Source of the DNA: Daphnia pulex
Taxonomy: Eukaryota > Arthropoda > Branchiopoda > Diplostraca > Daphniidae
Direction: 5' to 3'
Assembly (NCBI RefSeq): GCF_021134715.1
Contig: NC_060026.1
Location: forward strand, 14,933,001-14,997,000
Length of the DNA: 64,000 nt
Part shown: piece after piece, positions 48,509 through 60,971 of the stretch
Numbering within the stretch: position 1 is the first letter of the stretch
How the letters are laid out: each line of letters starts with the position of its first letter
Program-made: the position numbers and the translations under genes
Notes under the pieces: generated by a model
What the model saw: only the letters and a program-made list of their open reading frames with translations
What the model was told of the DNA's origin: nothing
Database searches by the model: none

Positions 48509-51500
48509 ATGGAAAGGCATGTAATTGTCAAAAAAGAAAAGGTGGACTCTTCAAATTCAGTCTCTTCAACAACAACCAAATTTGCATCTAAACTCCAAGT
48601 TTCGATAAAACAGGAAATAGTCACATTATCCTCTGATGAAAGTGATGTCGATGATGGACACCAAAATGTTGGTGGCAGCAAACCTGCACAGTTAGAAAGA
48701 CAAGTGATTGTTAAACATGAAAAGCCAGAAATCCCAGCTGCAGAAACTAAATCGAACGAAATGCCTTCGTTCAAAGTTCAACGCGTTCAGAAACATCCAG
48801 ACCAGATAGTCGAAAACGCTTCACTGGCCAGTGTTTCACTTCCTGATGCCTGGTATAAGCTCGTCTTGCCTGAAGAAATCATCGACAGTGGAGCTCTATC
48901 AGCCGTACAACTGGAGCCCATCATCCATGCCTGTCAAAGGCATAAACATAGGCTGCCGGATGGATCTCGAGCTGGATTTCTTGTCGGAGATGGAACCGGA
49001 GTGGGCAAAGGCCGGATTGCAGCCGGAATTGTCGTGGAAAACTACAGTCAGAGACGTAAGAAATCTGTTTGGATCTCCGATTCAAACGACCTCAAATACG
49101 ACGTGGAACGAGATTTTCACGACATTGGAGCCGAGTTCATCCCCGTCTGCTCCTTGAACCAATTAGACTCCAGTTCCAGGATATTGGATTGCGAGAAAGG
49201 TGTTCTATTCACCACTTATTCGGCATTAGTCGAACAAGTCCGATCGTCAATCGGAATATACCAGACGGGTCTGAAACAATTGTTGAAGTGGTGCGGAGTA
49301 CATTTCGATGGCGTCATCATCCTGGACGAATGCCACCAAGTCAAGGACCAGTTTTACAGAGGTTCCAAGAGTGAATCTTTAATAGAATTGGCAATTTGCG
49401 ATTTACAGAACGAGTTGCCAAACGCCAGGATCATTTACATTTGCGCCACCGGAGTTTCAGAGCCCCGGATTATGAGCTACATGAACCGTCTGGGACTCTG
49501 GGGTCGAGGGACTTCATTCAAAGGTAATTAAATTTTTTATTTGATGCAGTATATTCAAATTAATGTTTCGTCCTTGCAGGATCTAGAGCTTTCATCGATA
49601 CATTTGAGTCTGCTGGTGTCATGGAAATAGTTGGAATGGAGATGAAACAAAGCGGAATGTTCATGGCCAGACAAATGTCTTTCAAAGACGTATCCTTTGA
49701 AGCTGTCGAGGCCTCTCTCACCTTGAAATTCATCAAAGTTTTCGACAATTCCGTCAAACTGTGGGATCAGTTACGTCAATCGCTTACCAAAGCGACAGAA
49801 ATTGTGAATTCCACTCAAAATATGCGAAGACCTTTGTGGTCTCAATACTGGTTATCCCATAACAAATATTTCAAGTACCTGTCCATCTCTGCCAAAGTAA
49901 TGCACGCCGTCAGAATAGCTAAAGAGGCGGTAAAAAACGGAAAATGTGTCGTGATTGGAGTTCAATCGACTGGCGAAGCCTACACCTTGGAGCAGATGGA
50001 AAAAGAAGGTGGTGGACTGTCGGATTTTGTTTCGACCACCAAAAACATTCTGCTATCTCTTGTCAACAGGCACTTTCCTGTTTCCGGTTATTACGACGGA
50101 ACCGTCGGAGGGAAACGGAAGCCTTACTACGAAGCCGATGGGAAATTTAAAAGGCAGAAATCCGAGTCAAACGAATATTACGACGCATCCGATTTGGAGT
50201 CGGAAGGATGGAATGAAGATGCGGGAAATGACCGTGAAAGTTTGCCATCGATAAGAAATCAACTCTTTGCGCAAATCGAGAAGCTCGGGGCTGTACTTCC
50301 ACGTAATTGGATGGATTATTTAATTAACGAATTGGGAGGCCCTCAAAATGTGGCCGAAATTTCGAATCGGGAAGGCCGTGTCGTCCAGAAAGACAACGGG
50401 CAGGTGAGTTCTACCTTAAAATTTAGTCTTTGTAAATTATCTAATGACTGATGACACTTTTTAAATTATGATAGATCTTGTACGAATCTCGTTCAGAGTC
50501 AAATGTTTCTCTGGAGATGATCAATGTTCGTGAAAGGGAAAGATTTGTGGATGGAGAGAAAATTATTGCCATCGTATCTCGAGCTACTACCAACGGAATT
50601 TCACTTCACGTATATAGCTCATGTTAATTATGTGTGAATTAGGTTTAATTTTTAATTTTATAGGCTGATCGGCGTGTGATAAATCAACGCCGTCGTGTTT
50701 ACATTTTACTGGAGTGTCCGTCAAGTGCTGATTTAGCCATTCATCAGTTTGGATGTGTCCATAGGAGCAATCAAGTATAAGCTATTTCAATTAAGTTAAA
50801 AATTGATCTAATTTCATTTCTTCTGTCATAGGTTACGGCACCTGAATTCATCATCTTGTTCTCGGAATTAGCGGGAGAAAGGAGATTCGCTTCGATTGTT
50901 GCCAAACATCTTGAAAATTTTGGCGCAACTAACTCTGGTGATCGCCATGTTATCGAACCAGTTGATCCCAGCGAATTCAGCATAGACGACCAGCACGGAT
51001 GGCTGGCCCTCGAGTCTACGATGCGATCCATTTTAGGGTACAAAGAACCAGTTGTCCCACCACCAGCTGACTACTTAGGAGATTTTTGCAAAGGTTTGCA
51101 CTACAATAGTTTATTGAGACTAACCTTAATATTCTAACTGAATTTCGTTTGAATTATTAGACATAAGTGAAGCTCTATTTTCAGTTGGACTAATTAAGAA
51201 ATGTGCTTTGGGCACGGATTGGGCTCCTAACGCTTTTCCACCGCCTTACAACACTCATCTTCCTAAATTTCTTAATCGGATCCTGGGCGTTCCGGTGGAG
51301 CTGCAAACAAGGCTGTACAAATACTTTACCGACACTCTGTCAATGACCATCCACTACGCCAAAACGAGGTCCGATTTCAGCGCTATGGGGATTGTTGACA
51401 TTGGCGAAGGTAAAAATATCCACCGGACTAAACTTCAAACATTCACCACTGACATCGCAACGGGGTCAGCGGCCAAAATCGAACTGCATCGATTTGAATT

Positions 51501-52273
51501 CGACCGGGGAATGAGCTGGGAAACGGCTCAAGAGAAATGGAATTCTATTACTGGAGCCAACGAAGGATTTTATCTTTCAAATGAAGTAAAATAATCCAAA
51601 TTTTGGTTTAATTTTCTTATTTTTAATTATTCCATTTATTATACTCTAGTTTCTCAATGGAAAGTGCGGAGTCTCGCTCATTGAGAAAAGTGACATCCCC
51701 GTCAGCGCTGACAGATGCGACCAAAAGGAATTCTTGTACAAGGTTTTCCGACCCAATACGGGTCTGCAAGTGATGCCACAGTCTTTAACTGACAGGAAAA
51801 AGAAATTACGTAAAGTCACTCCTGTTGAAGCTCGACAGTATTGGGATGATATATATTTCGCTTCTCAAACCGATTGCTATCATTCCTACTGGTTCGTTAT
51901 TTTATTATTTAATTCCATTTCAAAATGCTAACTAATGTGATTTCCTGAAATGTTAGGTATGGACGTTGTGCTAAAAAGGCAATGGGACTCGAATGTCGGA
52001 AAGGTTTGCGGCTGCAGACGTACAACATTTTGTGTGGGCCGGTACTTTCGATCTGGAAAGATGTCGAAACGATTGTACTCAATGCCAATGGAACTATGCA
52101 GGTAACTAGATTCTGTTTATTTAAATCTCCTTTTAATGCAAGTGAAATATATTTATTAGGTTGCCTGTGTACACGTCGGGGGCAAAAGGACTGTTGGTTT
52201 AATTATCCCGACGATCTGTGAGTCCAGCATTTCTAACCTTCTTACCAAGCATTGCGGAAGAGGGAAATTCTAA
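48509..52273 (+). CDS. Strawberry-notch-like SF2 helicase family protein, divergent short paralogue
   Basis: Strawberry notch proteins are nuclear helicase-like factors acting in Notch and EGFR signalling. Exons: 48509-49523, 49580-50403, 50475-50609, 50664-50774, 50832-51093, 51161-51585, 51650-51891, 51957-52101, 52160-52273, 1,090 aa, all in phase. A short acidic N-terminus carries sumoylation-like VKKE, IKQE and VKHE. Walker [11 protein letters not shown] is near 160 and Walker B DECH near 272. The C-terminal half has [39 protein letters not shown] and [13 protein letters not shown], all typical of the family. Motif VI reads [10 protein letters not shown], with Cys689 where family members that I recall have Arg. 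It is shorter than SBNO1 (about 1,390 aa), so it is probably an extra paralogue. Confidence 0.88.
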
Positions 52274-53036
52274 CCTGTGACTTCCGTTTCGCTGCTAAGG
52301 TAAAGTGTCTTATGTAAAACGAAGCGCATGACATAGACATTTCCTAAAATGCTTAAGCTTTTTTGTTTCAAAATTTCTGTAATCCAATTCAATCCTGTCG
52401 TTTTCATACAAGAATTTGTTACATTGTATTTGCTCAGGTTAAGATAGGACCACTTTATAAGTCGGTAAAAAGTTTAATGTCGCTAACAAAATCACAAATT
52501 CTTGTGATCTTTTTCTCGTTTGAATTTGAAAAGTAGCACTGTGGCTGTTGAAAGTCGTCTATTTCATGTACTTGAATTTACAAAGACTTGTCAGAATGTC
52601 AGGTTCGATGTGTTTTAAAACTAGCGCTGTGTTTTAAGCATTGTTAAATAGGTTGTTTTCAACAAAGCATGGTGTATAGCAATAATGAATGAACGTTATG
52701 CTCGAATGCTTAACTTTTCGGTGATCCGACTGCGGACGCAGTAATAGAAAATGAAAGTTCACTGAATCCTTGCGTGAATTTGAGATTGAATTGCTTGAAA
52801 CTGAAAAGAAGAAGTTGGAAACGGTAACCACAACACACAAAGCAAGTTTGGGAAAACCGACAACAACTCAGAGATGTATTTCAGTGGTCATTCTAGCACC
52901 ATCCTTCACGCACTTGAAAACGGGGATCTCATTCGCTAAATCGATAAGTTAGTCTGTATGATTTTGGTAGTATTGTAAAAAGGAATTAACGACTTCTTAA
53001 TGGTATAAGTACAGGATATCCATAACTACGCGAATA
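52274..53036. other. Gap, no gene seen
   Basis: Helicase 3' flank and the IR3 promoter region; short frames only. Confidence 0.45.
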
Positions 53037-54988
53037 ATGAATTTGAAGAACACGTTTTCATTTGCTATTCGATATTTTGTGCTATTTTGTGTGACGGAAT
53101 TTTTGTTTATTGACAATTTCAAAGCAAATGCTGATGTTTACAGTCTTAAAAGCAAACTTGAGAATAAGCATCTTCTTCTGAGCGCTACCAAGGTAAACCA
53201 AGAGTTAAAACTTAATTAAAGTCAAGCTCATAAGGAAGAACTTTTCATTTTCAGAGTCCTTTGGTTAAAGATAAAGAGCTGACTACTGTTAGCCTGGGTA
53301 TTTTGGAGGAAATCATCCTGGAAATTTTATCAAGTCACATGAAGTTCACGTAATGCTTAAGTTATTGCAATTTCCCGCTTTACTACTATCACTTTTTATT
53401 ATTTTTTAAAAATTAGATATACAATTGTTCCACCCTCAGACATCTTATCACCTGGTTACCTTCGTCCAAACGGTTCTTGGACGGGAACAACCGGACAGAT
53501 GCAACGTAGGGTATGTATATAATTCTGGAGACGACGCACGGTGATAATTTTTAATGTTTTTCTTTCCATCTCAGGAAGTTGACATGTGTGTCACTACTAG
53601 TGCTCCCTCATCCGCTAAATTACTGGTGTCAGATATATCTTATCCCGTCCTATTCGTTGATGCTGCTATTTTAATTCCCTTTCCGAAAGAGAAAACTAAA
53701 TGGGTGGATGCTTCAGCTTTCCAATCTCAGGCAAATATTAAATTACGTAAAGCATACAAAACTTACGATAAATTATGGTTTGTGTTTAATTTTAAGGCTT
53801 GGCTGGCTATTGGTTGTTTCTTCGCATTTATGATCCTGTCCGCATGGATCATTCACCGCCTAACTAAATCAAATCCGGATATGGAATGTCAGAATAGTTT
53901 ATCATTTTGGATTTTCTACTTTTTCTGCATCTGGATGTTGATCCAAGGTTCTCCACCATTTAATATTTACTTTTTATTGGAGTTCGTTACAGCTGTAATT
54001 TAAACCAAAATTTTGATATTCCTGTGTTAGGGGCTACGCTGAGAAATCGATCGACGCCTTTACGTCTAGTCTGCCTTGTTTCCTTTTTCGGAAGTTTCAT
54101 CATCATGAATTATTTTACAGCCTCGTACACTTCGATTTTGTCCATCCCAAATTTTAAGGCGACTGTGGGCTCCATTGAAGATTTAGCAAACAATAGAGCA
54201 GTCAATCCTTTGCTTATCAAAGGATCTAGTACAGAGGAGTATATCATGGTGAGTACCATGTAAACTTTTAACATCCAAAGCAAACAATGTCTGATTTCTC
54301 TTTTTAATTAAAAAGTCTTCATCGGATGCAACTATGAAGAAAATTAGCGAGCGTATGCGATATCACCCTGAACGGAGTATTCGTAATGCCCTGACTGTCG
54401 ACGATATTTCTACTATCGTCAAAGAAAATTCTGCTCTCGTTTTGGTAAAATCTGATACATTTTTGGTTATGTAAATATTTTTACAATTTGAAATCCACGG
54501 TGCAGATCAAGTCTACAGGTGAATCTTTGATTGATCAGAGCTACAAAATCAAAAAAGAATGTCGAGTAACACTGGCCGAAAAGACCTTCTATAGTCGCCC
54601 ACAAACCTTCACCTATCCGAAAAACAGCCCCATAACGAAATCCGTCAATTACAAGTATTCAAATTATTATTAGACAAATAATTTCAACAAATTCTCAGTT
54701 TAATTTTCTGTCTTGTGTTTTCACAATAGCCTCCTATTGATGCAACAAGCGGGATTGATCCAATATGCTGAAAGAAGATCTGCCGTTCCCTACAATCGCT
54801 GCTCAGTCTCTGAAGCGACGAAAATCGCAGCTAATAAAGTAGTTCCACTTAAACTTAAAGACGTGGCCGGAGCGTTTGTTATTCTCGCCTTGGGATCCGC
54901 ATTGAGCTTCATTGTTCTGTTTGTCGAATGCATTCTTAAGAAGATCAAGACAAAATTATCTTACGATGGCAATCTGACGTCTAACTAA
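53037..54988 (+). CDS. Ionotropic receptor (IR family), copy 3
   Basis: Putative chemosensory channel, sister of copy 2. Exons: 53037-53192, 53255-53349, 53417-53510, 53575-53730, 53797-53947, 54031-54248, 54316-54444, 54506-54654, 54730-54988, 468 aa. Signal segment, first lobe (YTIVPPSDIL, GTTGQMQRR, EVDMCVTTSAPSS), TM1 WLAIGCFFAFMILSAWIIHRL, TM3 with NYFTASYTSILSI, second lobe with YHPERSIRNAL and SYKIKKECRVTLAEKTFY, and TM4. The intron at 53731-53796 starts with GC, is 66 bases and has no in-frame stop. Retaining it would lengthen the protein by 22 residues between the first lobe and TM1. Confidence 0.91.
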
Positions 54989-55313
54989 TCTAAAACAGAA
55001 ATTTTTGTTAATATGCGTTTTAAGTTTCCTAGGTGAGGCAGTCTCTAGATGTGATATGATAAAAACTGACTTAATTATAATACAACTAATTAATAAAATA
55101 CATACACAATTTAGGTAGTAAAGGATCGTCATTTTGATGAGGTTTTATATTTAATCATTTACTTTCGTTCATTGTTGATTTTTAAAACAATCGTCCACGA
55201 AGTGGGTTGCGCATCTGAATTAAATTTGGTCGAGTTCCCATAGAAAACATTTTAACCCACATCGCGTCCAGATTTCGAGGCCGTCCTTCACGACATTCAA
55301 CTGCCTCGAATAA

Positions 55314-55520
55314 AATTTTAAATAATTTATAAACATTTCTTTGTATGCGACAGTAGAACTCCATCGAGAGTAGAACTCCAACGACATAAGGAGTTCTACT
55401 GTCGGGCACTGGAGTTCTATTGTCGGGTATTTTTAATAATATTTAAAAAAAGGATAGTTCTTATGTCTTTGAAGTTCTACTGGCGCATACAAAGACATTT
55501 TTAAAAATTATTTAAAATAT
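55314..55520. repeat. Inverted-repeat element built on a GAGTTCTACTGTC word
   Basis: Imperfect arms of about 48 bp at 55314-55362 and 55470-55520 share TTTAAATAAT, CTTTGTATGCG and CAGTAGAACTCC. The centre and right flank hold further copies of (G)GAGTTCTA(C/T)TGTC in both orientations, to about 55575. It resembles a MITE with nested repeats. No gene. Confidence 0.6.
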
Positions 55521-55599
55521 TGGGGTTCTTCCGTTCTATTGTCGGTGGAGTTCTTCTGTCTTTGGAGTTCTACGGTCGCCATACCGATGGTTCAGCCTT

Positions 55600-57106
55600 C
55601 AGGTATAAAATTTACCAGATGTTGAGTCCTCAGAGTTGATATTTCACAATGTAGGCTTTAAATTATTTGTCAAATTGATTGTATTTACAATTTTCAAATA
55701 ACTTTCAGTTTTGTTACAACACGAAGTCACGAAGGTAAAGAATTTGATTGCATTGCATTTGCCGCCTGATACAGGCGATTGTATAGCATCTAGCGGAGAA
55801 ATTCTTTACTGCCTATCGGCCATTGCCATTCATCGTCTGCTACTTCATTTTTTCAGTTCTCACGTGGTCGGAGGAGACGGTCGGTCGCCTCTGCTCGCCA
55901 TTTTCCTGGAATTTGGAAATTCCTTTTCTAGTTGGTTATTTCTCTTCTAATTATGCTACTAAGTATTGTTTCATATATTTTGTAGTCATTTCATTTTCAT
56001 TAAACATTTCTCGCTGTCAAACAGTATCGATATTTGTTCTTCATGTCCAGCCCAGCTTTTGATTCGTTGCTCAAAGTAACTTCCATATTGAAATTTTCCC
56101 AAAATAGTTTTGTTCTGGTTTTATTTAAGTAAGAATAGTTAATGAACCTAAACATTATTTGTGTTTATCTTTCTATTTTATTCAGATTTCCTGACTTCAG
56201 AAGTTGTTGAGGTGTTAAGAGAGATCTGCAAGATTGGCCAGGACTCGTGTTCAACTGTTCATCACCAAATTATTTCATGTAGTAATTTACCTATGTTTAG
56301 TGAAAACACAAAGATTCCAAATCTGATTCCTTTGTCTAAGTTGAGACATCACAATTTTTCTAAAAGGTTTTCTTTTTAGTGTTAGGATGACGTGTTAGGA
56401 TTCATTTTTGACAGGAAAATTAAAAGAAGTTTTTTTTTTGGGGGGGGGGGGGGAAGGAGGTACTTTGGAGTTTGGATTCTTTAATTTTATCTCTCAGGGT
56501 GGGTGAGGTCGCAAGATTCAAACTTAACTGTAAATTCTGTGGCGTTGGAGGACAACGTCATTTTGAGATGACAGTATTTTAGAGTATTGTACATTTCTTT
56601 TGTTCCTGTTCCCAGAAAATTGACTCGTTTTATGCCATGTCAATCGATTTCGTAATGAATGGTCTCAATTAGATATTGTTTTTATTAGCTTTACTTTACT
56701 TCTCCCCGAGATTAGTTGCTCCTGACTAGTAGTTGCTATTTTCCGTATCGACTTCTTCCTAATATTAATTGCCACAATCTTCTCCTGACTGAATGTCTTG
56801 GATGCAGTTTTATCACGGCCATGTTTACAGTTGACTGATCGGTGAAATTTTGTTCTTTTATTTGAAGACATTTCTAAAAAGATTTTCTGAACATCAACCA
56901 GCTCTTTCTCATGCTAAATAAACTATGTATATTCGTTTACGATATGTAGTGTGTTTAAAAGTATTGATTCTTAAAGTTGAAATGTGAAATTTAAAACAGA
57001 AATAAATAGTTGGAATTGCATTTATTTTCCCACCTCCGCCCACAATTCCTCCACTTTTCATACAATATACATACATATAAACATACATACATACAATACA
57101 CTTAAG
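55600..57106. other. Gene-poor stretch
   Basis: Open frames at 55711-55950 and 56161-56379 have no recognisable domain. A T-run followed by about 14 G lies near 56430-56452. An (ATAC)n-like run lies near 57060-57095. Confidence 0.4.
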
Positions 57107-57446
57107 TTAACCCGTTGGCTGCCACGCCATACAACCCGTAGGTTGCTTTTCTACTACTCTACGCGCCACGTCTGAAGGATCTATGACCAAGGTGGGACTT
57201 GCCATTGCTGACAAGTCCGGGCTGACACGGTGACAGGAGAAGATGGAATGCACAACCTCTAGAATCCATCACCGTATCGACAAGGGGGGAAGTCCCTATG
57301 GTGCATTGCCTAACAGGGCCTTTCGGCGAATCTGGGGCTGGTGCAACTGTCCGACCCCGCGGCAAATAAACCACGAGACCGAACAGCGCGGGCCCGTGCT
57401 ACAGAGCTAACATGGGGGAACAAAAGCGTGGCAGCCAACGGGTTAA
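57107..57446. mobile_element. piggyBac-type MITE with 17-bp terminal inverted repeats
   Basis: The element 57111-57442 (332 bp) begins CCCGTTGGCTGCCACGC and ends with the exact reverse complement. It is flanked by TTAA at 57107-57110 and 57443-57446, the piggyBac target duplication. The inside is GC-richer than the surroundings and has no transposase. Family assigned from the CCC ends and TTAA. Confidence 0.85.
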
Positions 57447-60387
57447 CTAACGAAAACATATTACCAACAACAAAGGATGTTCTGCAACTGACGTTTTTGG
57501 TGTCGGTCTTCTCAACGTCTCCTCTGCAATACCTGAAAGAGAAAACAATTCTTATGAAATGACATGGCAATTTAAGTTACACATTGGTACAAGGATCAGA
57601 TTTTCTGCTGTAAACTTAAACAGGGCACTTCTATTTGCTTAAAATCTAGCTGGCAATATCAAAAAATATACGCAGAATAGAGCTCACTTGCTAGTTTCAT
57701 GCAAATTTTCCGGAACTATACCGGAAGTAAGCGATAGCGCCTTAACCATTGAGCTCCCGTCAAAATAAACCAGATATTCGTGATCTCCATGAAATTTGGG
57801 GTCGATTAGATGTGATCTAAACGAAATCTAAAATTTGGCCAAAATCGAGAATTTTCCTGAACTATAGTTCAGGAAAATTTTCGAAACCGGAAGTACGCGT
57901 ACGTACAAAAAAGAACATGAACTTTATCACAAATTTGATAAGGATCCCGAATATGTGGTTCTTTTGTGCGTCAAATGAGTATTTACTGAAGTACTGACTG
58001 AAATGCGAAAACCGGAAGTAGAAAAAAAAACCCATTATTAAAAATCTAACAAGAGCTTTGTTGGAGGAAAAGTTAACGTCAGTTTTCACTAAAAAATTTC
58101 CACACAACAGCTGCCGATAAATGTTTAAAGAGATTTGCAAAGTAACTTAAACTGACTGTTTTGACAGCTGAAAATGATCGAAAAGCCATCTAGCGTTGGA
58201 AAAAAGAGTTCACAATTCTTTTACGCGCAAGAAGGGCCTGATTTTGGAATCATTACACAGACAGAGAGTTTAACGCAAATAGATTACTAGAAGATAATCT
58301 ACGAAAATAAGTCAATTGTCCGGTACCTGGCCATAATCCCTTGGTGAGTGGCTGCAGGTGAGTCACAGCAACTGAAGTGATCCAACTCGCCAGTGAAGCA
58401 AGAAAAGTAGACGTGTAACAGCATAAGAAGCGCTGAAGCAGTGAAGCTGTATGAGCGTACGTCTTGAAGATAAGGATGGAGCAGAAAGTTGGTGGAAGTC
58501 CCTCTTCTGTCCAGCATTGACTCAAGGATGTCCTCGGGGATCTTGCATGCTTTTTAAAAAACTGTGTTGCATTAATGAAAATATAAAAATTAAAAAAGCA
58601 TATCAATCTTTACCTTTTCCAAGAAGCACACTGAAATGTTCATGATGAAAACCCGTAATAATCGAATTACTGCAACCAACTGTATTACTCCTCATCAGGT
58701 GGGATACATTTCCTGATGCTAAAGAAAGTGTTATGAAGTATTGCAGTAGTGTGGTGATAGGTGATATTGATGCTTACCTTTATCATATAGGTGATGATTT
58801 AGTAGCCCTAAGGCAACTGACGTAGTTTGTTTGGTGCGGTAGCAGTAATGGGAAAATAACTCACACCCAAACATTTATATTCCACTATATGTGTGCTTTA
58901 AACATGAGTTTAAGGCTTTTGACAGCATTTGGATTTAATGGATGGAAAGTGACTGAGTGCTAGAAGTCAACTTGTTGGTATGACTGACAGTTAGCTAATT
59001 GGCTATGCATCTATTTGAAGAAATAAGTTGGTATAATATGAAAATAAGGAAACTAGGTCAAGATAAACCTACACAAGATACGAAGATCCATTTGGTATTT
59101 GAAATCACAGGAATACAAGTATAATTAGCAACAATTTGTTTGGTTTCGCCCATTTTTTCGTGTTTCATGACATGGGAACGTAAACAACAAGAACGACAGT
59201 GGCGACATCTAGTAATGAGTTTTGAATCTTGTGTTTGTTGTACAATCACAGTAGCATGACGAAGTGCGCTTAAAAACAAACAACCAAAAAGCTGGGTTTG
59301 CTTTTGCTTCTATTTCCACTAAAAAACTTTCATTATATTATAATACGATCAATATTAAATTATAAATTTTCTTCAGCAATTTTGATTTTAAATTTTTAAT
59401 ACTTCAAATTCACTGTTATGGAAAAACTGTTGGAAATATTGTTGTGGTTATTCCCTCCGTGCTCCGCCATCGATGATGCGATTAAAAGCAAGAAAAGTAG
59501 AGCGTCATAAAATGTATACTTGTCATGTATATGTCACAACCACGAAGCGTGAAATAGAACTCGACAATGACATAGAGTGCATGTGGTCACCCGTCACCGG
59601 TATCTGGTATGCATGTCGTGAAAGGATGGCCTCGAAATCTGCTGGACACGAGGCAAGCGTGGGAATTTTGATATTTTTTTAAAATTCACGGAACTGAGAC
59701 AAACTTTATTCATTTATATGATTTCAGCAGGTATGTTTTACCCTTCTAAATAACGTAGATCAAAACTCTAATAACGTTCAACAGTGAAATTACTGTGTGA
59801 AATCTCAACGTTGATCACAATATTTCTAGTTAAAAATTTAATAAACTTTAGTAATACTATAAAATGGGTAATCCCATAAGAGAAAATCCTCTCAACTTGC
59901 TACACAACCGACCAGAGATACCAATGAAGCAATATTTCAATTTTCGCCCATTTTTGGACGAGGGCAGAGTCTATAGCTCTGACGAGGGTTCTAGAATCAA
60001 ATACTCCTTGCTCCTTGACGGCAACAGTTAATTCGTAATGTTTCATCTTATTTCAACTGCAAAAGAGCGGATAGCAATAATCAGCCGAAAATACCATTAT
60101 TTTCTAACACCCCAAAAGCCAAGATTTCTAGCAAGTAATAACATTATGTCAATGGATCAACTAAGGGAAAGGTGAAGCGAATAGAAAATTCTCCCATAGT
60201 ATTACAACGCCGGATGAAAGTTTTGACGTATATAACGGTATGCAACCACAAAAGTGAACGTTCAAAAGTAATTGTCGCTCTTGTTCTTTTACCTGACAAG
60301 TTTCCCTTTTCTTTCCAATAATAATCTCAGTCGCACGTCTTGACCACACTATCGAGAATCACCTTGGCCATCGTGTAAAAGTGTAAC
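57447..60387. other. Gene-poor stretch with a palindrome and repeated ACCGGAAGTA words
   Basis: A perfect 30-bp palindrome lies at 57850-57879. The word ACCGGAAGTA occurs at 57720-57729, 57886-57895 and 58011-58020. No gene is supported in the rest. From about 60240 the sequence is the duplicated upstream region of the cuticle gene. Confidence 0.5.
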
Positions 60388-60394
60388 TATAAAA
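60388..60394 (+). promoter_or_regulatory. TATA box of cuticle gene B
   Basis: TATAAAA about 77 bp upstream of the ATG at 60465. Confidence 0.7.
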
Positions 60395-60464
60395 CGGCTG
60401 TGTCGACTGGGTAAAAGTCATCAGTCGATTCTCGATTCTCCTACCAAAAGCTTCACCAACCAAC

Positions 60465-60971
60465 ATGCAGGTCTTGTTCATTTTATTACTCAAATGATTG
60501 CGACTTTTATTTTAGTTTAATGCTCGTAAACAGGTCCAAACTATCGTCGCCCTTGTCTCGTTGGCTGTCGTTATGACAGTCGGACAGGAACAGTACGCCG
60601 GCAATGCCGCCAAGTCATCCTACGAAGAACAGCAGGTAAATTAAAAATAACGTTCAAGTGTTCAAATTAAAAATTTTGATTTTCCATAGCACGCTCCTAT
60701 GCCGCACTCGTTTGCCTGGGAAGTGAAGGACGAGCCGAGCAAGAACGACTACTCGCACCAACAGGAAAGCGACGGCAAAGTCACGACCGGATCCTACCGC
60801 GTTGCCTTGCCCGACGGCCGCACCCAAATCGTCACCTACAGAGCCGACCAAAACGGATACGTCGCTGAAGTCAAATACGAAGGAGAGGCCCAGTATCCCG
60901 CACCTTCTTCATACAGCAACAAACCAGCGAGTTATCAAACTGAACAATCTAAACCATACCCAAGTGCTTAA
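60465..60971 (+). CDS. Cuticle protein with RR-type chitin-binding domain, copy B
   Basis: Exons: 60465-60470, 60534-60635, 60690-60971, 129 aa. The predicted protein equals that of copy A (41389-41896); the nucleotide changes I noticed in the coding part are silent (for example GATGGC against GACGGC). Introns, the promoter back to about 60240 and about 60 bp of 3' flank are also nearly the same, so the unit was copied recently or is kept alike by conversion. The chitin-binding consensus SFAWEVKDE ... VTYRADQNGYVAEV is intact. Both copies look able to be expressed. Confidence 0.95.

Noticed and set aside
37362-54988. Calling the three receptors kainate or AMPA-type glutamate receptors
   Set aside because: They lack an amino-terminal domain, are only about 455-510 residues, and have divergent ligand lobes and TM3, which fits the IR family better.
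57050-57100. CRISPR-like or satellite array near the ATAC run
   Set aside because: Only a simple microsatellite; there are no spacers and the DNA is eukaryotic.
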